DNA of 64,000 nucleotides from Fimiplasma intestinipullorum (GTDB taxonomy: Bacteria > Bacillota_I > Bacilli_A > Erysipelotrichales > Coprobacillaceae). A program made the translations under genes and the position numbers. The notes under the pieces are model-generated. The model did not search any database, was not told the DNA's origin, and saw only the letters and a list, made by a program, of their open reading frames with translations. Positions 56,886 to 64,000 of the stretch are shown piece after piece. The DNA is taken from assembly GCA_018715065.1 (NCBI GenBank), contig DVMJ01000065.1, forward strand, positions 1-64,000. The letters run 5' to 3'. Every line of letters starts with the position of its first letter. The stretch's first letter is position 1.

Positions 56886-58745
56886 ACTCAAGCTTTCCCA
56901 CTGTTCTAAAAGCGTATTGAGTTCCTCTTCCAAAGCTTCTTTCTGGCTGACTAGATCGTTATATTTCTGATAATCATTAATGACTTCTTCACTGGCCAGT
57001 TCTTCATCGAACGCGGCCTGTTTTTCTTCTAATTCACTAATCTTTCTTTCTACATTTTTCAGGGTATTTTTCATCTTGCGCTGTTCCTGTTCGGAAATTC
57101 TGCTGACTTGTGTTTCTTTTTTGGGCATGACGGTAGATTCCCCAGGATGCTTGCGCACCAGATAAGTATCATAGTTGCCGTCAATCAGCTGGCTATGGTC
57201 CTGATTGAAGTCAAGAACCTTATTGGCAATCTTATTGATGAAATAACGATCGTGGGAGATGAACAGGATCGTTCCATCAAAGCTGTTGAGCGCATCTTCA
57301 AGCACCTCTTTACTGGAGATGTCCAGATGGTTGGTCGGCTCGTCGAGGATCAGTAGGTTGGCTTGCTTCAATAAAAGCTTGCATAGGACGACCCGTCCTT
57401 TTTCGCCACCGGAAAGAACATTGATTTCTTTGAAGACATCTTCCTGTTTAAATTGGAAGGCGGCCAGGGCCTGACGGACTTGTGTATTGGTCATCAGCGG
57501 ATAGGCATCATGAATTTCATCAAAGATCGTCTTCGTAGGATTCAAGGATGCATGTTCCTGATCATAGTAAGCGACCTCGACATGACTGCCCCATAAGAGG
57601 TGTCCGCTGTCGGCTTTTTCTTCTCCCAAAAGGATCTTAAAGAAAGTGGTCTTACCGATACCATTCGGACCGATGATGGCAATACGATCCTGTTTCTTGA
57701 CATCAAAGTTCAGATGCTGGAAAAGTAAATGATCAAAGGATTTAGAAAGATCACGTACTTTCAAGACTTCAAAGCCGCTTTCCAGCCGTACTCTGAAATT
57801 GAGACTGATCTCTTCAGGCAAGGCTTCCGGGCGTTCTAACTTGACCATTTTTTCCAATTGTTTTTCCTTGCTGCGCGCGCGTTTAACTTGCTTTTCACGG
57901 TTAAAAGAATGGAGAAGAGCGATGCTTTCTTCCTGCTTTTGGATGATCTTCTGTTGGTCGAGATAGTGTTTCAGTTCGATTTGACGCAGTTCTTTTTTCT
58001 TGTCGGCATATTGTTGATAATTGCCCTGGTAAAGCGTAGATTTTCCATTTTCGATCTCAATGATACCAGAGGCGATCGTATCGATAAAATAACGGTCGTG
58101 ACTAATGATGATGACCGCTTTTCGATAGCTTTTCAAATAACCTTCCAGCCATGTGATGGCATCGATGTCTAAGTGGTTGGTGGGCTCATCTAACAACAGT
58201 AGATCCGGTTCTTTAAGCAATAACTTGCCTAAACTTAAACGGGTCTTTTGACCGCCGGAAAGGTTGGCCACCGGCATCTCGATTTGAGCCTGGGTAAAAC
58301 CTAGTCCGGCTAAGACACCGCGAATCTTACTTTTATAGCTGTAGCCATCGTTTTCTTCATAAGTATGCATTAGACGATCATATTGTGCCATGATCTGATT
58401 GAGGGCATCGCCTTGCAGATTACCCATTTGGGCTTCTAATTCATGCATCTTTTCTTCCATCTCAATGAGAGGTGAGAAGACAAGGGTCAAATTCTCAATA
58501 CAGGATTTGTCTTGTTCAAGTTCTAGATTTTGGGACAGATAACCAATCTCGATGTGCTTAGGCATGCTGAGGGTGCCGCTGGTCGGTTCTTCTTGTCCGC
58601 TCAGAATGCGAAACAGAGTCGTTTTACCGGCACCGTTGACACCGATAATGGCCAGTTTGTCACGTGCTTCGACTTTAAAGGTAATATTTTTTAAAATGGG
58701 CGTATCCCCATAGGATTTTGCTAATTGTGAGATAGATAAAATCAT
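56871..58745 (-). CDS. ABC-F family ATPase (ribosome-associated)
   Basis: A 624-residue duplicated-ATPase protein starting at ATG 58745 (MILSISQL); upstream codons to 58832 have no RBS. First ATPase: GVNGAGKTTLFR, NLSGGQKTRLSL, LLLDEPTNHLD. The long linker (about 250-310) is basic and helical (P-site tRNA-interaction motif). Second ATPase: GPNGIGKTTFFK, VLSGGEKGRVVL, LILDEPTNHLD. A C-terminal coiled coil (about 545-620) follows. With no membrane segments it is a soluble translation factor of the Uup/EttA/YdiF type; a role in antibiotic resistance is possible but not indicated. Confidence 0.93.
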   Translation of the reverse strand: MILSISQLAKSYGDTPILKNITFKVEARDKLAIIGVNGAGKTTLFRILSGQEEPTSGTLSMPKHIEIGYLSQNLELEQDKSCIENLTLVFSPLIEMEEKMHELEAQMGNLQGDALNQIMAQYDRLMHTYEENDGYSYKSKIRGVLAGLGFTQAQIEMPVANLSGGQKTRLSLGKLLLKEPDLLLLDEPTNHLDIDAITWLEGYLKSYRKAVIIISHDRYFIDTIASGIIEIENGKSTLYQGNYQQYADKKKELRQIELKHYLDQQKIIQKQEESIALLHSFNREKQVKRARSKEKQLEKMVKLERPEALPEEISLNFRVRLESGFEVLKVRDLSKSFDHLLFQHLNFDVKKQDRIAIIGPNGIGKTTFFKILLGEEKADSGHLLWGSHVEVAYYDQEHASLNPTKTIFDEIHDAYPLMTNTQVRQALAAFQFKQEDVFKEINVLSGGEKGRVVLCKLLLKQANLLILDEPTNHLDISSKEVLEDALNSFDGTILFISHDRYFINKIANKVLDFNQDHSQLIDGNYDTYLVRKHPGESTVMPKKETQVSRISEQEQRKMKNTLKNVERKISELEEKQAAFDEELASEEVINDYQKYNDLVSQKEALEEELNTLLEQWESLSEALS

Positions 58746-58882
58746 TTGAATCACCGCTACTATCTTATCATTGCCGGTTTGCAAAATCAATATTATTTCA
58801 ATTTTTACCCCTATTAACTTGTATATTTTCAATCCCTATTGTATAATTTAATGGATTGAATGGGTCCAGGGGGGAAGAATAT

Positions 58883-60004
58883 ATGCAACTTGAAAAAAGA
58901 ATTGTAAAAGTTGATCAAGTACCAGAAGAATATCGGATGTTTGTCATCAGTGATATCCATGCACATAAAGATGCTTTTAAGCAACTCTTGCATCAAGTCA
59001 GAATCAAGGATGAAGATTATCTGGTGATCCTGGGGGACTTTTTGGAAAAAGGACCAAACAGCCTAGAGATGTTATATACGGTACGTGATTTAAGCGAACG
59101 TCAAAATACTTTTGTGTTAATGGGCAATTGCGAGGGTGCCCTGTTAGAATTATTATTAGATGAGGCGAATGCCCATCGCCTGAAGCATTACCTAGTTCAT
59201 ACAAGCTGGGGCAGTTTACTGCGTGATTCATGTGAAGCTTTAAATCTGGATTACCATAAAATGGATCCAAAGGAACTGCAGAAGCGTTTGCGTGAATATC
59301 TAAGCAAAGAAATCGCAATCTTACAGACCTTTGCAACTGTGGTTGAATTTGACCAGTTTATTTTTGTACATGCCGGTATTGAAAAACGTGAAGACTGGGA
59401 GGAATCCAGCGTAGAAAGCATGCTGGAGATGCCTTATTTCTTAGATCAGGGGCATGCTTTAACCAATCGTTATGTGGTCTGCGGTCATACACCAGTCAGC
59501 AATTACTCAGATACGAAAATTGATAATTCCATTATTTTAAATCATCGTCGCCGCATCATCTCTATCGATGGTGGAATGGGCGTTAAAGAAATTGCTCAAT
59601 TAAATGCGTTAGAGATTCGCAAAGAGGATGAAGGTTACTTGTATTTCAACCATCATGTAGATGAGTATGAGCCTTGCGAAGTTCTTTTCCGTTGCTATCC
59701 TAAATTCGAGAGCGTCGTTAAAGTGGCTTGGCCAAACTATGAGATTGAAGTTCTTCAAGTCGGTACCTCTTTTTCCTGGTGCAGCAAATACGATACCAAA
59801 GAGCTCGTTTTCATTAAAAATGAATTTATTTATGAGAAAGACGGACATTACTTCTGCAAAGATGACTATATTTCATATATGTTAGAGGTACAGGCGGGTG
59901 ATCAGGTGTCTTTGATCGCCACTTATGGCAAGTATGCTTATGTCATGAAAGACGGTATTGTTGGCTGGATCAAAGGGGATCGCTTAAAAAGAATTGTTCG
60001 CTAA
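58883..60004 (+). CDS. metallophosphoesterase with C-terminal SH3-like domain
   Basis: A 373-residue protein; ATG 58883 has GGGGGGA upstream. The phosphoesterase domain (about 15-230) has FVISDIHAHKDAF (DxH), ILGDFLEKGPN (GDxxxxGP), MGNCEGAL (GN; His replaced by Cys), IFVHAG and VCGHTPV. It most resembles PrpA-like Ser/Thr phosphatases. Residues about 255-373 add a beta-rich region ending in SLIATYGKYAYVMKDGIVGWI, which looks like an SH3_3-type domain. No signal peptide is seen, so an SH3-like domain on a cytoplasmic phosphatase is unusual. It terminates at a strong hairpin. Confidence 0.85.
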   Translation: MQLEKRIVKVDQVPEEYRMFVISDIHAHKDAFKQLLHQVRIKDEDYLVILGDFLEKGPNSLEMLYTVRDLSERQNTFVLMGNCEGALLELLLDEANAHRLKHYLVHTSWGSLLRDSCEALNLDYHKMDPKELQKRLREYLSKEIAILQTFATVVEFDQFIFVHAGIEKREDWEESSVESMLEMPYFLDQGHALTNRYVVCGHTPVSNYSDTKIDNSIILNHRRRIISIDGGMGVKEIAQLNALEIRKEDEGYLYFNHHVDEYEPCEVLFRCYPKFESVVKVAWPNYEIEVLQVGTSFSWCSKYDTKELVFIKNEFIYEKDGHYFCKDDYISYMLEVQAGDQVSLIATYGKYAYVMKDGIVGWIKGDRLKRIVR

Positions 60005-60030
60005 AAAGCTGTTATCACAACAGCTTTTTT
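60003..60030 (+). terminator. intrinsic terminator of the phosphatase gene
   Basis: An 11-bp stem (AAAAAGCTGTT with AACAGCTTTTT) and a 5-nt loop; overlaps the stop codon. Confidence 0.88.
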
Positions 60031-60074
60031 GTATCATTTCCTATTTTTGCCCCATACTAGAAGTGGGTGATGAA

Positions 60075-60500
60075 ATGAGTCGTTATCAGCTGCTTTTAGA
60101 AGAGTTGATCAAAGGATTGAAAATGGGGGTCGATGCGATCAATGCAATCGAATCTCACATTGAAAGTGCGGATATGAAAGCTGAAGTTCTGAAGCAAAAG
60201 GCTTATTATGAAAAGAAGATCCTGGAAGGTCAAGTGCTGAAGGAAGATTTTAAGGATTCCAAGACCATGGCCACAGCTTTAGAAACGGCATTTTTGAAGT
60301 CCATGACAAAAGCCAAAGTGATGATGGATGATAGTGATGCGCATATTGCTGAAATGCTGATTCAGGGCTGCAATATGCTTATCATTGAACTTAATCAGCT
60401 GGTTAATCATAAAGACATGGATGAACGCATTTGTGCATATATTCAAAATATCCTTGATCAGCAGCAGGAACACATGGATGTTCTAAAGAAATATTTGTAG
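60075..60500 (+). CDS. all-helical protein of unknown function, ferritin-like bundle pattern
   Basis: A 141-residue protein; ATG 60075 is preceded by GGTGATG. It is predicted to be four long amphipathic helices (about 4-30, 35-65, 70-105 and 108-140), Lys/Glu/Met-rich, similar in pattern to DUF2383-type four-helix bundles. Carboxylate and His pairs for metal binding are not obvious (only two His). No family can be assigned with confidence. Flanked by two terminators, so it is its own unit. Confidence 0.65.
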   Translation: MSRYQLLLEELIKGLKMGVDAINAIESHIESADMKAEVLKQKAYYEKKILEGQVLKEDFKDSKTMATALETAFLKSMTKAKVMMDDSDAHIAEMLIQGCNMLIIELNQLVNHKDMDERICAYIQNILDQQQEHMDVLKKYL

Positions 60501-60503
60501 TTG

Positions 60504-60532
60504 GAGAAATCCTTAACGGGTTTCTCTTTTTT
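60504..60532 (+). terminator. intrinsic terminator
   Basis: GAGAAATCC and GGGTTTCTC (one U-G pair) around TTAAC, then T6. Confidence 0.82.
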
Positions 60533-60625
60533 CATGATGAATTAGACTGTCTATTTGGTGAAAAGTGTGCTAAAATATATGCGTGTTTGACTATTAACAG
60601 CTACAATATAGAAAGGATTGAAGTT

Positions 60626-62935
60626 ATGGATAAAAAGATTGCCGGTTTAACGAGTACGCAAGTCAAAGAACGTATTGAGGCCGGTCTGGTAAATACAAAA
60701 CAAAAATCAATTACAAAAACCAATGCCCAAATCATCAGGGACAATGTCTTGACCCTGTTTAATATGTTGAACTTATTCATTGCCTTATGTCTGGCTTTGG
60801 TAGGCGCCTGGAGCAACTTGCTCTTTATTCTGATCATTGCGCTCAATGTAGTGATTGGTATCTACCAGGAAATGAAAGCCAAAAAGCTGGTAGATGATCT
60901 GTCCATCTTAATCGTGCCAGAAGCATTAGTAATCCGTGATGGCAAGGAACAAAAAATTCCAGTTGACGAGATCGTCCAGGGAGATACCATCATCCTTTCT
61001 GCCGGAGAGCAGATCACTTGTGACTCGGAGATCATCGATGGGGATCTGGAAGTCAATGAAGCCATGCTGACGGGGGAAAGTTTACCTATTAGTAAGGGGC
61101 GCAAAGACATGCTGTACTCAGGCAGCAGTGTCATCAGTGGACGCTGTTATGCCAAGGTCGTGCATGTTGGTAAGGATAATTATTCCAGCAAGATTGTTTC
61201 CGAAGCTCAGAAATGGAAAGCCATCCAGTCTGAGTTATTGAATTCCATGAAACAGGTCACTCGCGTTACTTGTTTTATGATCGTGCCTTTGGGCATCATT
61301 CTCTTTATTGAAGCTTATTTCTTAAGACATGGTTCACTCAATGAAGCGGTGGTAACAAGTGCAGCCGGTTTATTGGGGATGCTGCCTAAAGGATTAGTCC
61401 TGTTGATCAGTATGAGCCTTGCCGCCGGTATTGTTCGTTTGTCCAAAAAACGTATCCTTGTTCAGCAGCTCTACGCTTTAGAGACACTGGCCCATGTTGA
61501 TACGCTATGCTTAGATAAGACCGGTACTTTGACGACCGGAGAAATGACCGTTGAACAGCAGATTTCGCTGACCAGTCATATACCAACGGATTTCGATAAA
61601 CATTTAAAAGCTTTCCTTTATCACACCGATGATAACAATGCGACATTTAAGGCATTGGATGCTCATTTTGACAAAGAGGATTGTTACCAGCCGGTCAAAA
61701 AGATTCCGTTTAGTTCACAGAGAAAGTGGTCAGCCATTACTTTTGAGGATCGAACCATTGTAGTGGGTGCACCGGAGCGTTTGATGAAGAACATTCCTGA
61801 TGAAATGATGACGATGATTGAAGAGGGAAAACGTTTGATTGTCATCGGTCAGACGCATGACCCAATTACGAAAAATCATCTAGGTATCGTTCAGCCGGTT
61901 TACACTTTAGTCTTGAATGATGTTTTGCGTAAAGATGTGCATAAGGTCTTAGATCAGTTATATGAAGAAAAGACGGATGTAAAGATCATTTCCGGTGACC
62001 ATGTCAAGGCAGTGTCCGCGATTGCCAAATATGCTGGAGTCAAGAATTATGATAAAGCCATCGATATGAGTACCGTGGAAGAACAAGGTCTTGACTATAA
62101 AGATGTGGTTCAGAATTACACTGTCTTTGGACGTGTGACCCCTGACCAGAAAAAGATCATTGTTGAAACATTGCAGGCACAGGGACATTCCGTAGGGATG
62201 ACCGGGGATGGTGTGAACGACATCCTGGCTTTGAAACAGGCCGATTGTTCGATTGCGATTGCTGAGGGCAGCGATGCAGTCAAACAGGTCTCTCAGATCG
62301 TCTTGCTGGATTCGGAATTTACCAGTCTGCCGGATGTTTTGAGTGAAGGTCGCCGCGTTGTCAACAATATGACCCGCGTGGCTGGCGTCTTCTTTATCAA
62401 GACCATCTACTCCATCATGGTTTCTCTGATCTGCATGCTGGCCAATATCCCATTCCCATTTATTCCAGTACAGATCACACTGATTGACTTATTGATTGAA
62501 GGCTATCCGGCTTTCTTAACGATGATGGAACCGGATTATCGTCCAGTCAAACGCCGTTTCTTGCCAACCGTTTTAGCCTGGGCTTTCCCAAAAGCGTTAT
62601 CGATTACGATTGCTGTTATCATCTCGCAGATTTTAGGACATGTGATGGGAATCAATGCAGATCATTTACAGACGATGATGTACATTTCTGTAGTGGTGAT
62701 CAGTATGCTGGCGGTCATTCAGTCTTGCTGGCCAATGACACTGCTGAGAGGTTTTGTCTGCATCAGCATGATCGTGCTTTTCCTGATTGCAGCCATTCTG
62801 TTCCAAGGACTCTTCCATTTGACGGCCTTAACGCAAAATGAGCTCATGATTGCGATTGTAGTCTTTGTGGTTTCCTTTGTTTTGGGACAAGTCATCAATT
62901 ATCTCTTGCGTCGTTATCATATTATCAAACATTAA
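60626..62935 (+). CDS. cation-translocating P-type ATPase, CtpE/Exp7-like
   Basis: A 769-residue P-type pump starting at ATG 60626 (GAAAGGATT upstream). NEAMLTGESLPISKG is the actuator motif, CLDKTGTLTTGEM the phosphorylation site, and MTGDGVNDILALKQADCSIAIAEGSDAVKQV the hinge. With no CPC motif it is not a heavy-metal P1B pump. The N-terminal SxTQVKERIEAGLVN-type start and the short nucleotide-binding domain match the CtpE/Exp7 group, whose members transport Ca2+ or Mn2+. Its cation cannot be read from the sequence. Monocistronic. Confidence 0.88.
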   Translation: MDKKIAGLTSTQVKERIEAGLVNTKQKSITKTNAQIIRDNVLTLFNMLNLFIALCLALVGAWSNLLFILIIALNVVIGIYQEMKAKKLVDDLSILIVPEALVIRDGKEQKIPVDEIVQGDTIILSAGEQITCDSEIIDGDLEVNEAMLTGESLPISKGRKDMLYSGSSVISGRCYAKVVHVGKDNYSSKIVSEAQKWKAIQSELLNSMKQVTRVTCFMIVPLGIILFIEAYFLRHGSLNEAVVTSAAGLLGMLPKGLVLLISMSLAAGIVRLSKKRILVQQLYALETLAHVDTLCLDKTGTLTTGEMTVEQQISLTSHIPTDFDKHLKAFLYHTDDNNATFKALDAHFDKEDCYQPVKKIPFSSQRKWSAITFEDRTIVVGAPERLMKNIPDEMMTMIEEGKRLIVIGQTHDPITKNHLGIVQPVYTLVLNDVLRKDVHKVLDQLYEEKTDVKIISGDHVKAVSAIAKYAGVKNYDKAIDMSTVEEQGLDYKDVVQNYTVFGRVTPDQKKIIVETLQAQGHSVGMTGDGVNDILALKQADCSIAIAEGSDAVKQVSQIVLLDSEFTSLPDVLSEGRRVVNNMTRVAGVFFIKTIYSIMVSLICMLANIPFPFIPVQITLIDLLIEGYPAFLTMMEPDYRPVKRRFLPTVLAWAFPKALSITIAVIISQILGHVMGINADHLQTMMYISVVVISMLAVIQSCWPMTLLRGFVCISMIVLFLIAAILFQGLFHLTALTQNELMIAIVVFVVSFVLGQVINYLLRRYHIIKH

Positions 62936-62957
62936 AAGAGGGAAACCTCTTTTTTTG
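62934..62957 (+). terminator. intrinsic terminator of the P-type ATPase gene
   Basis: AAAAGAGG and CCTCTTTT with a GAAA loop and T-run. Confidence 0.85.
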
Positions 62958-63005
62958 TTGTCTTAATCAACATAATATGGCACAATAAAAAAAGGAGATG
63001 AGATC

Positions 63006-63566
63006 ATGCTTACATTATGGATTGTACGTCATGGTGAGACTCAACTTAATGTCGAAGATCGCTATGGCGGAAGGATGGATGTTCCACTAACATCAAAAGG
63101 ACTGCAACAGGCCGATGAACTTGCCAAACGATTACAAAATCAGCACTTTGATGTCATGTTATGCTCACCTTTAAAAAGAGCTAGGCAGACAGCTGAGGCG
63201 ATTTCAAAAACGTGTCATTTGGATTCAATCATTATTGATGATCTAGCTGAACGAAATCTAGGGGTCTATGAGGGCTTGACCAAAGCTGAAATTCAAGTCC
63301 GTTATCCTGATCTTTATGTTTCGAACTGTACCCATTTGGTTGATGGTGCACCGACGGGTGGGGAATCGCAAAGAGAGTTTGAAAGAAGGATCCGCAGAGT
63401 TCTCAGCGAAATCAAACAACTCTATGATGGCAAGCAGGTGTTATTGGTGACGCATGGTTTTGTGGCGATGATGATCAATAAGATCATGAAGCGGCTTAGC
63501 TTTGATGAGATGTATGCTTTTCATATGGGAAATGGTGAGATCATATCTTATACGTTAACTTCATAA
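63006..63566 (+). CDS. histidine phosphatase family protein (phosphoglycerate mutase-like)
   Basis: A 186-residue protein with the family's phospho-His motif VRHGETQLN at the N-terminus, SPLKRARQTAEA, the acid/base Glu in AERNLGVYEG and VTHGFVAMM with the second His. No signal peptide. It is a broad-range phosphatase or a CobC-like alpha-ribazole phosphatase; no cobalamin genes are nearby to support the latter. RBS AAAGGAGATGAG precedes the ATG. Confidence 0.9.
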   Translation: MLTLWIVRHGETQLNVEDRYGGRMDVPLTSKGLQQADELAKRLQNQHFDVMLCSPLKRARQTAEAISKTCHLDSIIIDDLAERNLGVYEGLTKAEIQVRYPDLYVSNCTHLVDGAPTGGESQREFERRIRRVLSEIKQLYDGKQVLLVTHGFVAMMINKIMKRLSFDEMYAFHMGNGEIISYTLTS

Positions 63567-63697
63567 GAAGGTAAATCCTGGATTGGATTGTTTTTTGGCG
63601 AGACTTGAAGAAGGTCAAGGACAATTTGGCTGTTTTGATTTCCCACGGAATGTCACTTGCTTATCTTAAAAGGTGCTATTTTATCAAGTAGTGTCAA

Positions 63698-63895
63698 ATG
63701 ATGAGTATTTTGTGGTTTGTTGTCACGATTGGCTTGCTGATAATGGCTGCGCTGAGTCATGTGCTTGATCTAATCATGCTACCATTAGCCTTATGGACAG
63801 GTTATACGCTGTTATACATCGTCTTTGCAGGATGGCGGATTCACCAAATTTCGACAAAGGAGATGTCTTGGATTTTAAAGGATCGTTGGGATTAG
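63698..63895 (+). CDS. small two-helix membrane protein
   Basis: A 65-residue protein (or 64 from ATG 63701) with two hydrophobic helices, LWFVVTIGLLIMAALSHVL and IMLPLALWTGYTLLYIVFAG, and a basic/acidic tail. The RBS is weak, so the start is uncertain. No family recognised. It is followed by a GC-rich hairpin. The 130-bp gap before it holds nothing I can name. Confidence 0.55.
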   Translation: MMSILWFVVTIGLLIMAALSHVLDLIMLPLALWTGYTLLYIVFAGWRIHQISTKEMSWILKDRWD

Positions 63896-63906
63896 AAAAT
63901 CGATAA

Positions 63907-63931
63907 ACGGGTGTGTGATTAGCACACCCGT
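63907..63931 (+). terminator. hairpin terminator after the small membrane protein
   Basis: ACGGGTGTG and CACACCCGT, 7-nt loop, followed by ATTATT rather than a pure T-run. Confidence 0.65.
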
Positions 63932-64000
63932 ATTATTAAAATATTTATATTATTTTTATGTTTTAAAATTCTATATTTAATGATATACTAATAGTAGAAG

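Overview
The window reads as chromosomal DNA of a low-to-moderate GC Firmicute, most likely a gut fermenter of the Erysipelotrichia. This placement is inferred from strong purine-rich ribosome binding sites, U-tailed hairpin terminators, CcpA-type cre sites, type III glutamine synthetase, bifunctional AdhE, a Staphylococcus-type class I aldolase, dockerin and cadherin-like surface proteins, and many Cof-type HAD phosphatases. I see no rRNA, tRNA, CRISPR array or complete mobile element. About 52 genes cover nearly all of the sequence.

Layout. 1-3744: a BlaR1-like beta-lactam sensor/protease (5' end outside the window) overlaps a TPR-DUF4037 gene, which overlaps a DUF4125 gene. 3911-7465: two surface genes, a dockerin-bearing glucosaminidase and a membrane-anchored cadherin-like protein. 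7592-10490: a PepSY-repeat protein and an OmpR/histidine kinase pair, with 11-bp direct repeats in front. 10683-12762: a PfkB-like pseudokinase and peptidase T, followed by decayed insertion-sequence DNA (12769-13538). 13541-19653: amylomaltase, an RluA-type pseudouridine synthase, an acidic coiled-coil protein and 6-phospho-beta-glucosidase. 19812-24308: a NatAB-like ABC exporter whose promoter spacer is a run of 12 G, then a CsoR repressor and a metal P-type ATPase with a palindromic operator in the ATPase promoter. 24340-27429: a candidate structured small RNA, then a TetM-like GTPase fused to an NYN/Rae1-type nuclease domain, convergent with a VanY-like peptidase. 27973-31804: a GH31 alpha-xylosidase and a split ThrE-type exporter. 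31807-34059: glutamine synthetase III behind a short leader ORF and a hairpin attenuator. 34127-42664: an Ig/transglutaminase-like surface protein, a membrane MutS-like ATPase, a HAD phosphatase, DUF4250, a tandem-ATPase CbxX protein, DUF1622 and a tandem pair of esterase-fold proteins. 42684-50407: a NahK-like kinase, a HAD phosphatase, cysteine desulfidase, an IS1634-like N-terminal fragment, an iron-sulfur flavoprotein, an MBL hydrolase, a streptothricin acetyltransferase-like protein and an FAD oxidoreductase. 50429-53393: AdhE with two cre sites. 53530-54785: a broken and partly duplicated Rpn/PD-(D/E)XK gene. 54989-63895: a class I aldolase homologue lacking its Schiff-base lysine, a HAD phosphatase, an ABC-F protein, a metallophosphatase with an SH3-like tail, a CtpE/Exp7-like P-type ATPase, a histidine phosphatase and a small membrane protein.

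Taken together the genes describe a sugar and amino-acid fermenter (glucan, beta-glucoside and xyloside use; ethanol formation; cysteine breakdown; ammonium assimilation) with several envelope and stress modules. The observations most worth following are the poly-G promoter, the ribosomal-protection GTPase-NYN fusion, the candidate RNA ahead of it, the BlaR1-linked DUF4037/DUF4125 operon, and the aldolase pseudoenzyme.
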